A stretch of 39,695 bases of DNA. Origin: Vicinamibacterales bacterium (lineage in GTDB: Bacteria; Acidobacteriota; Vicinamibacteria; Vicinamibacterales; UBA8438). The notes under the pieces are model-generated. The model saw only the letters and a list, made by a program, of their open reading frames with translations, did not search any database and had not been told where the DNA came from. The DNA is taken from assembly GCA_029940535.1 (NCBI GenBank), contig JAPYUM010000036.1, positions 1-39,695 on the forward strand, written 5' to 3'. Below are positions 34,461 to 39,695 of this stretch, one piece after another (positions within the stretch are counted from its first letter, which is position 1; each line of letters begins with the position of its first letter). A program made the translations under genes and the position numbers.

Positions 34461-36323
34461 ATGACGATTCGACACTACGCCTGCGCGGTGGCGGCTGCGG
34501 CCGTCCTGACGGCCGCCATCGCCGGCCACGCCGGTTCGACCCATCTGCTGGCCGCGGCAGCACCTGGGCCCGCCTCGTGGCAGGACGACCTGGCGCCGAT
34601 CACCGCGCCGGACTGGGACTACGACAGCGCCGAGCATCTGCTGGACCGCGCGGGCTTCAGCGGCACCCCGGAGGAGATCCAGAAGCTGGCGGCCATGACG
34701 CCGGAACAGGCCGTGCGCTCCCTCGTCTATTACGACCGCGTGCCGACTGACCACCTGCCGCCCTTTGAGCACTCAGGATTCTGGGATGACACATTGACCC
34801 ACTTCCCACCGAGCCGCCCGGCCGCCACCGAGTTGGCGATGAAGAACGGCGAGAGCATGGGCATCCGGGTCAAGCCCGAGGGCGTCAATCGGCATATGCA
34901 GCCGATCTCGGATCGCTTCTTCTACTGGCTTCGCGCGACCCAACTCGAAACCCGCCGTGTGAGTTACTGGTGGGCCGAGCGGATGCTCGACACCGACCGG
35001 CCGCTCGAGGAAAAGATGGCGTTGTTCTGGCACGGGCACTTCGCCACGGCCGAGAACAAGGTGCGGGACTATCGCAAGATGCTGGGGCAAATCGAGCTGT
35101 TCCAACGTCAGGCGACCGGCAACTTCGGCGAGCTGGCGATCGCGGTGGCCCAGAACCCCGCGATGCTGTATTACCTCGATGCCGGTGTGAACGTGAAGGG
35201 GGCCGCCAACGAGAACTTCGCCCGCGAGGTCATGGAACTGTTCACGATGGGGGTGGGCAACTACACAGAGCAGGATGTCCGCGAGGGCGCCCGCGCGTTC
35301 ACCGGCTGGAATTTCGAGAACCTCGACTTCGTGGTCAACACCGTGCACCACGACGACGCGCCAAAGACATTCCTTGGTCGCACCGGTAACTTCGACGGCG
35401 TGGACGTGCTGAACATCATTCTCGAGCAGCCGGTCACGGCCGAGTACATCGGGTCGAAGCTCTATCGCTTTTTTGTGCGAGACGATGTGTCGCCTGAGTT
35501 GGCCACGAAGCTGGGTGCCGTGTTGCGCGACAACGACTATGAGATCCGGCCGCTGTTGAGCACGATCTTCCTCTCACGAGACTTCTACAGCGAAGCCAGC
35601 CACGGCAGCCACATCAAAGGACCGGTCGAGCACGTGGTCACGATGCTGAAACAGCTTGGCGCCGCCGACGTGCCGGGTGTTCCGGACTTCAACCGCACCA
35701 CCATCGCGTTGGGCCAGCACCTGCTCAATCCTCCATCCGTGGCCGGATGGGCGCAGGGCAAGTCGTGGATCACGCCTGCCCTGCTCCAGGAACGGGGCAA
35801 CGTCGCCTTCGACTACCTGTTGCCGAATGTCATCGACTTCAACGATCCGAACTTCCTCTCGCGAAATGGAGACGGCGTCGTCGGCGAGCGCCTCCGACGT
35901 GGTCTGGACTTTGGCGCGGCCATTGCCTTGGTCGATGACCCGGATGACAACCCGAACATGATGACGGCCTTCGACCTGGCTAACCAAGAGCGGGACGAAC
36001 TGTTCAACACGCGTGTCTCGGGCTACCGCGCGTGGGCCCAGGCCATGCAGCGGCTGATTCCGACTCCGCGGGGCGCGGCGCGGATCAATCTGACGGACAT
36101 CGTCCTGACGTCTGGCGCGACGACCACCACAGACGCGGTCGATGCGTTACTGGAACGGTTTCTCCGGCTTTCGGTGTCGGACGAGACTCGTCGCTCATTT
36201 GTGACAATGCTGGACGCCGAGCTCGGCACCACCGATCTCGCCCGCGCCCAGACCTACATGGAAGATCCGTTGCGCATGGTGACGCACCTCATCATGAGTA
36301 CGCCGGAATATCAGATCAACTGA
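34461..36323 (+). CDS. DUF1800 family protein
   Basis: The product has 620 residues with a signal peptide (about 1-32). SAEHLLDRAGFSGTPEEIQK, EKMALFWHGHFATAENKVRD, ENFAREVMELFTMGVGNYTE, VREGARAFTGWNF and NPPSVAGWAQGKSWITPALL are the core DUF1800 blocks. These proteins are exported and almost always paired with DUF1501 proteins; their chemical role is not settled. The partner starts 18 nt later. The 220-nt gap upstream, shared with copy 3 of the YACHEGNYG family, should hold divergent promoters. Confidence 0.92.
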   Translation: MTIRHYACAVAAAAVLTAAIAGHAGSTHLLAAAAPGPASWQDDLAPITAPDWDYDSAEHLLDRAGFSGTPEEIQKLAAMTPEQAVRSLVYYDRVPTDHLPPFEHSGFWDDTLTHFPPSRPAATELAMKNGESMGIRVKPEGVNRHMQPISDRFFYWLRATQLETRRVSYWWAERMLDTDRPLEEKMALFWHGHFATAENKVRDYRKMLGQIELFQRQATGNFGELAIAVAQNPAMLYYLDAGVNVKGAANENFAREVMELFTMGVGNYTEQDVREGARAFTGWNFENLDFVVNTVHHDDAPKTFLGRTGNFDGVDVLNIILEQPVTAEYIGSKLYRFFVRDDVSPELATKLGAVLRDNDYEIRPLLSTIFLSRDFYSEASHGSHIKGPVEHVVTMLKQLGAADVPGVPDFNRTTIALGQHLLNPPSVAGWAQGKSWITPALLQERGNVAFDYLLPNVIDFNDPNFLSRNGDGVVGERLRRGLDFGAAIALVDDPDDNPNMMTAFDLANQERDELFNTRVSGYRAWAQAMQRLIPTPRGAARINLTDIVLTSGATTTTDAVDALLERFLRLSVSDETRRSFVTMLDAELGTTDLARAQTYMEDPLRMVTHLIMSTPEYQIN

Positions 36324-36341
36324 CCGCCCGAGGGCATACCC

Positions 36342-37592
36342 ATGACAACCCGACGAAAGAACCTGCTCGAGATGAGTGGCGTGTCTCGCCGCCAGGCGCT
36401 GAAGATTGGTGCCCGCGGCCTCGGTCTCGGCATGCTCGGGGGCCTGGGTCCCCTCCCGCCGCTGTTTGGGGCGGCGTCCGAAGCGCTGGCAGCCACCGAG
36501 GGGAAGATCCTGGTGGTGTTCGAATGGTTTGGCGGCTACGACGGCCTCAGCACCTTTGTCCCCTATGGTGATGACGCGCTATATCGGCACCGACCGAACG
36601 TCGGTGTCCGCGAGGCCGACGTCATCAAGGTCGACGACCATTTCGGGTTCCAGCGGTCGATGATCGGCATGCACCGGATGTGGGACGAGGGCAACCTCGC
36701 GGTCATCCACGGCGCCGGCTACGACCAGCCGTCGTTCTCGCACTTTGCGTCCAGTTCGTATTGGCACACCGGTGCCCCAAACAGCGGCGAGCCCTACGGA
36801 TGGTATGGCCGCACCGCCGATGCGCTGGACCCGACGGGGGCGTCGAATTACCTGGTCAACATCGCCGGCGCGCAGACGTTGGCGGTGCGAGCACGCGACC
36901 ACGTCCCGGTCGTCTTCAACGACCCGAATGCGTTCGGTCGAGACCTGCTGCACTCGCAGCGGGAGAGTATCGAAACGTTGGGCAACGGGCAGACGCCACG
37001 GACGGACGCGCACAAGTTCCTGCTCGACGTGAACCAGAGCGCCCGTGAGGCCTCGGCCCTCGTCCGCCAGGCCTGGCAGAACTACAACGCGACCCGCAAC
37101 CCGGACCTCCGCCTGCTGGACCTCGACAAGGTGGTGGCGCTGATCGAGAACGACTTCCCGGCTCGGCTCTACTACGTGCGGCTTCGCAACAGCCTGTTCG
37201 ACACCCATGTCAACCAGGAGAGCCCGCACAACCGTCAGGTGCAATACTGCTCAGACGCGGTCTGGGGATTCTTCGAAGAGATGAAGCGGCTCGGCAAACA
37301 GGACGAGGTGGCTATCCTCGTGCACAGCGAGTTCGGTCGTCGCGTCCCGGAGAACACCGGCATGGGCACCGACCACGGGACGGCCAACGTCTCGTTCGTG
37401 ATCGGGGGCGGGGTCACCGGTGGTCAGTACAGCACGCCGCCCAGCTTGACGGAGCTGGTGCACATGGACAACTTGCAGCACACTACCGACTTCCGTCGGG
37501 TGTACGCGACGCTCATCGAGGAGTTCCTCGGCTACTCGAAGTCGGAAGATGTGCTGGGGAGCAAGTTTCAGACGCTCAAGATGTTCACATAG
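36342..37592 (+). CDS. DUF1501 family protein, Tat-exported
   Basis: The product has 416 residues. SRRQALKIGARGLGLGMLGG is a Tat leader. The rest is an alkaline-phosphatase-superfamily-like sulfatase relative: ILVVFEWFGGYDGLSTFVPY, LAVIHGAGYDQPSFSHFASS, VAILVHSEFGRRVPENTGMG and TDHGTANVSFVIGGGVTGGQ. The motifs SEFGRR and DHGTA suit metal binding. It forms the usual pair with the DUF1800 gene 18 nt upstream. No catalytic function is established for the family. Confidence 0.92.
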   Translation: MTTRRKNLLEMSGVSRRQALKIGARGLGLGMLGGLGPLPPLFGAASEALAATEGKILVVFEWFGGYDGLSTFVPYGDDALYRHRPNVGVREADVIKVDDHFGFQRSMIGMHRMWDEGNLAVIHGAGYDQPSFSHFASSSYWHTGAPNSGEPYGWYGRTADALDPTGASNYLVNIAGAQTLAVRARDHVPVVFNDPNAFGRDLLHSQRESIETLGNGQTPRTDAHKFLLDVNQSAREASALVRQAWQNYNATRNPDLRLLDLDKVVALIENDFPARLYYVRLRNSLFDTHVNQESPHNRQVQYCSDAVWGFFEEMKRLGKQDEVAILVHSEFGRRVPENTGMGTDHGTANVSFVIGGGVTGGQYSTPPSLTELVHMDNLQHTTDFRRVYATLIEEFLGYSKSEDVLGSKFQTLKMFT

Positions 37593-37651
37593 CGACGTCC
37601 ACCGGTCCCGCCTCCTGGCGATGTGAACTGCCCGTGAGAGGATTGAGCGGA

Positions 37652-37857
37652 TACAGGCAGTCCCGAGGCACCCGCCTGTGCGATGACATCCTGCATCACC
37701 CCGGTACCAAGGCCCTTCGATTGAAGCTCAGGAATCACCTGCAGTTCATGAACGTAGAGCGAATCGGGTAGCACTCCAGGACCAGGGCACCGGCTGCCCG
37801 CCCTTCGGCTTCGACGACCGACACGAGGTACGCATCCCAACGACGGTCAAACCAATG
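37652..37857 (-). pseudogene. Fragment of a GNAT acetyltransferase
   Basis: Two frames join. First comes WFDRRWDAYLVSVVEAEGRA (from 37857). After a shift near 37770 comes DSLYVHELQVIPELQSKGLG followed by TGVMQDVIAQ (to 37652). This contains the acetyl-CoA loop (Q-x-x-G-x-G). Both ends of the usual 150-residue domain are missing, and the fragment lies between the DUF1501 gene and the start of a membrane-protein gene on the other strand. It is dead. Confidence 0.7.
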
Positions 37858-39695
37858 CGTCCCATGTTCTTGCTTCTCCGAGAGGCGGCCACGGTCGTCG
37901 GACTCTTCACCGTTCTGACGTTGGGGATGACGTACCCCCTCGTCTTGCATCTGCACGATGGCCTGGCGGGCGATCTCGGTGATCCGCTCCTGAACGCGTG
38001 GATTCTGGCCTGGGATGCCGACCGATTGGCCCAGGGTCTTGCCGGCCTGTGGCAGACCCCCATCTTCCACCCATATGCCAACACATTGGCCTACTCGGAG
38101 CACCTACTTGGCATTGCCCTGTGGGTGGCCCCGATACAGTGGGTCTTCGGCAACCTGGTGCTCACCTACAACGCCGCGTTTCTCGGCTCCTACATTCTGG
38201 CGGGAAGCGGCATGTACCTCCTCGTCCGGTCGCTCACCGGATCGCGGTGGGCAGGCGGGCTGGCAGGGATCGCGTTCGCGTTCTGTCCGTATCGAGGTGT
38301 GCAGGTGTTTCACCTGCAGGTGTTAATGAGCGGATGGATGCCGGTCGGTCTCTGGGCGTTGCACCGATACCACCTCACCGGAAGTCGGCTGGCGCTCGCG
38401 GGTTTCGCCAGCTCGTTCGCGATGCAGGGCCTGGCGAACGGCTACTACCTATACTTCTTTTCACTGCCCGCCGCGATTATCTGTCTCTACGCGATCTGCT
38501 GGCCCCGGCGCGCTCGGCGGCGGATGATACTGGAACTCGGGGTCGCGGCAGCTGCCCTACTGGCCGTGTTCGCCCCCATTGGCGTCATCTACTACGAGGT
38601 GAGACGGTCGCAGGGGCTGGTGCGCGGCATCGAGGAGATCGCGTTCTACAGTGCCGACCTCGCTGCCTACTTTCATGTCGGTCAAGACTCGTTCCTGTGG
38701 GACGGGTGGTTGAGCGTGGGCGCGCCGGAGGCCGAGCTCTTCGGCGGGTTCGTCGCTATGGCGCTCGCCGCGGCCGCGGTTGTCGGGGCAGTCCGGTCTT
38801 CTCGTGACGCCCGGTCGATTGACAGCGCGGACGCGCGACTCGCGATACCCACGGTCACCTGGCTCTATACCGGAATCGCGTGTCTGGCCGTCCTGCTGTC
38901 GCTGGGTCCCGTACCCACGGTGTGGGGAACGCCGGTCCTGCCGTTTGGGCCCTACCGGCTTGGCATGCTCGTGATACCCGGACTCGACGGTTTGCGGGTG
39001 CCGGCGCGTCTGGCCATGGTGGTCTATCTGGCGCTCTCGGTGCTGGGTGGGCTCGCCGTGGCGACCTGGTTCTCCCGGCTGTCCTCGCGCGTCCGCGCCG
39101 GCCTGGGGGCCACGCTTGCGGTGGGCTTACTACTCGAGGGGTATGCCGGACCGCCGAGGGTCGAACTGTTGGCGACAGATGCCCGATCCTTCGATTCGGC
39201 GATCTACGACTGGCTGGCCGCTCGGCCGCCGGGCGCCGTCCTGGAGCTCCCCCTGGAAGGGCGGCACCGGCATCAGCAGGCCCATCACACGCTCGGGTAT
39301 CAGTACCGGACCCTTGAACATGGACACCCGCTGGTCAACGGGTTCAGCGGCTACTCATCGCCGCTCGTTAGCTTCCTGCCGGTGGCGCCGCTCTGGAACA
39401 CCGCGGTCACCGGAGAGCTACTGCAAGGGCTCCGCACGATCGGGGTTCGCTACGTCATCGTTCATGAGCAGCTGTACGTTGACCAGGAACTGGCGCGGGC
39501 GACGACCGCCGCTCTACGCGCGCAGCGCGACCAAATGGCCGCAGTCCAGTCGGCTGGGACCACGCACGTCTTCGATCTCGGTGAGGTGCCCTGGCCCTAT
39601 CGGAGCGACCGGGTCGACGGTGTAGACGGCACGGAGACGCTGCCCGTCGACGCACGGCCTCTGTCGCCCAGTGCGTTTCGCGCCGACGCGTCTCA
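37855..39695 (+). CDS. Large multipass membrane protein, GT-C-like, partial
   Basis: The frame is open to the end of the window (613 codons, no stop). The N-terminal helix is TVVGLFTVLTLGMTYPLVLH. A GDPLLNAWILAWDADRLAQG loop follows, and then repeated hydrophobic helices (FLGSYILAGSGMYLLVRSL; SLPAAIICLYAICW; LLAVFAPIGVIYY; WLYTGIACLAVLLSLG). A periplasmic C-terminal part (AVLELPLEGRHRHQQAHHTL, VRYVIVHEQLYVDQE) begins near residue 460. This is the layout of GT-C glycosyltransferase-like membrane proteins that use lipid-linked sugars; the acidic loop after helix 1 would be catalytic. Starts ATG 37855 or 37864. Substrate unknown. Confidence 0.85.
   Translation, partial: MRPMFLLLREAATVVGLFTVLTLGMTYPLVLHLHDGLAGDLGDPLLNAWILAWDADRLAQGLAGLWQTPIFHPYANTLAYSEHLLGIALWVAPIQWVFGNLVLTYNAAFLGSYILAGSGMYLLVRSLTGSRWAGGLAGIAFAFCPYRGVQVFHLQVLMSGWMPVGLWALHRYHLTGSRLALAGFASSFAMQGLANGYYLYFFSLPAAIICLYAICWPRRARRRMILELGVAAAALLAVFAPIGVIYYEVRRSQGLVRGIEEIAFYSADLAAYFHVGQDSFLWDGWLSVGAPEAELFGGFVAMALAAAAVVGAVRSSRDARSIDSADARLAIPTVTWLYTGIACLAVLLSLGPVPTVWGTPVLPFGPYRLGMLVIPGLDGLRVPARLAMVVYLALSVLGGLAVATWFSRLSSRVRAGLGATLAVGLLLEGYAGPPRVELLATDARSFDSAIYDWLAARPPGAVLELPLEGRHRHQQAHHTLGYQYRTLEHGHPLVNGFSGYSSPLVSFLPVAPLWNTAVTGELLQGLRTIGVRYVIVHEQLYVDQELARATTAALRAQRDQMAAVQSAGTTHVFDLGEVPWPYRSDRVDGVDGTETLPVDARPLSPSAFRADAS

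Noticed and set aside
1-39695. CRISPR array, tRNA, rRNA or phage genes
   Set aside because: No regularly spaced repeats, cloverleaf-like sequence, rRNA segments or phage structural genes were seen on reading through.

Overview
This is a GC-rich chromosomal window packed with secreted and periplasmic enzymes, most of them with Sec, Tat or lipoprotein signals. The mix suggests an Acidobacteriota-like heterotroph, possibly Vicinamibacteria: a DUF1800/DUF1501 pair, a PknB-type kinase with a TolB-like propeller (decayed), a PQQ dehydrogenase, a Cna-B/haem-motif propeller protein, Uma2, and three copies of a secreted family ending in a YACHEGNYG motif. The lineage is inferred from gene content; there is no rRNA or tRNA in the window to test it.

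The most notable content is two genes interrupted by a single in-frame TGA exactly where a redox-active cysteine belongs. One is a thioredoxin-like protein (842-1978, TGA at 1331-1333). The other is a peroxiredoxin-like protein with a DsbD-like C-terminal domain (minus strand, 15056-13860, TGA at 14726-14724). In both, the TGA is followed by exactly 14 nt, a perfect 6-bp stem and a 5-nt G-containing loop, as expected of a bacterial SECIS element. Both are read here as selenoproteins. TGA is the normal stop of other genes in the window, so the code is not reassigned.

Layout. 1-0.7 kb: two small secreted proteins (minus). 0.8-3.5 kb: selenoprotein, cupin and metallo-beta-lactamase (MBL) hydrolase, a probable operon. 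3.6-4.3 kb: VapBC-like toxin-antitoxin pair with a tandem repeat upstream. 4.4-6.5 kb: large secreted propeller protein with a CxxCH site. 6.5-8.3 kb: decayed nucleotidyltransferase tail, broken tyrosinase and an intact tyrosinase partner domain. 8.3-10.2 kb: serine hydrolase and SRPBCC protein. 10.2-10.6 kb: PIN-domain remnant. 10.7-11.9 kb: Y-family polymerase. 12-15.1 kb: second selenoprotein, a small membrane protein and an MBL protein (minus). 15.2-18.5 kb: aldo/keto reductase and PQQ dehydrogenase. 18.5-21.6 kb: Uma2 and a kinase/TolB pseudogene with three frameshifts and a 157-bp inverted-repeat insertion. 21.8-23.9 kb: FMN hydroxy-acid oxidase and YceI protein. 23.9-26.5 kb: DUF2147 and two YACHEGNYG paralogues. 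26.5-31.1 kb: amidase, NHL propeller, SMP-30-like propeller and methyltransferase, a compact minus-strand run. 31.3-33.2 kb: trmB overlapping an epoxide hydrolase lipoprotein. 33.2-34.2 kb: third paralogue. 34.4-37.6 kb: DUF1800/DUF1501 pair. 37.6-39.7 kb: GNAT remnant, then a large multipass membrane protein running off the window.

As a whole the region looks like an accessory catabolic and redox neighbourhood. It pairs exported oxidoreductases and hydrolases with periplasmic selenium-based thiol chemistry, scattered among several decayed genes.
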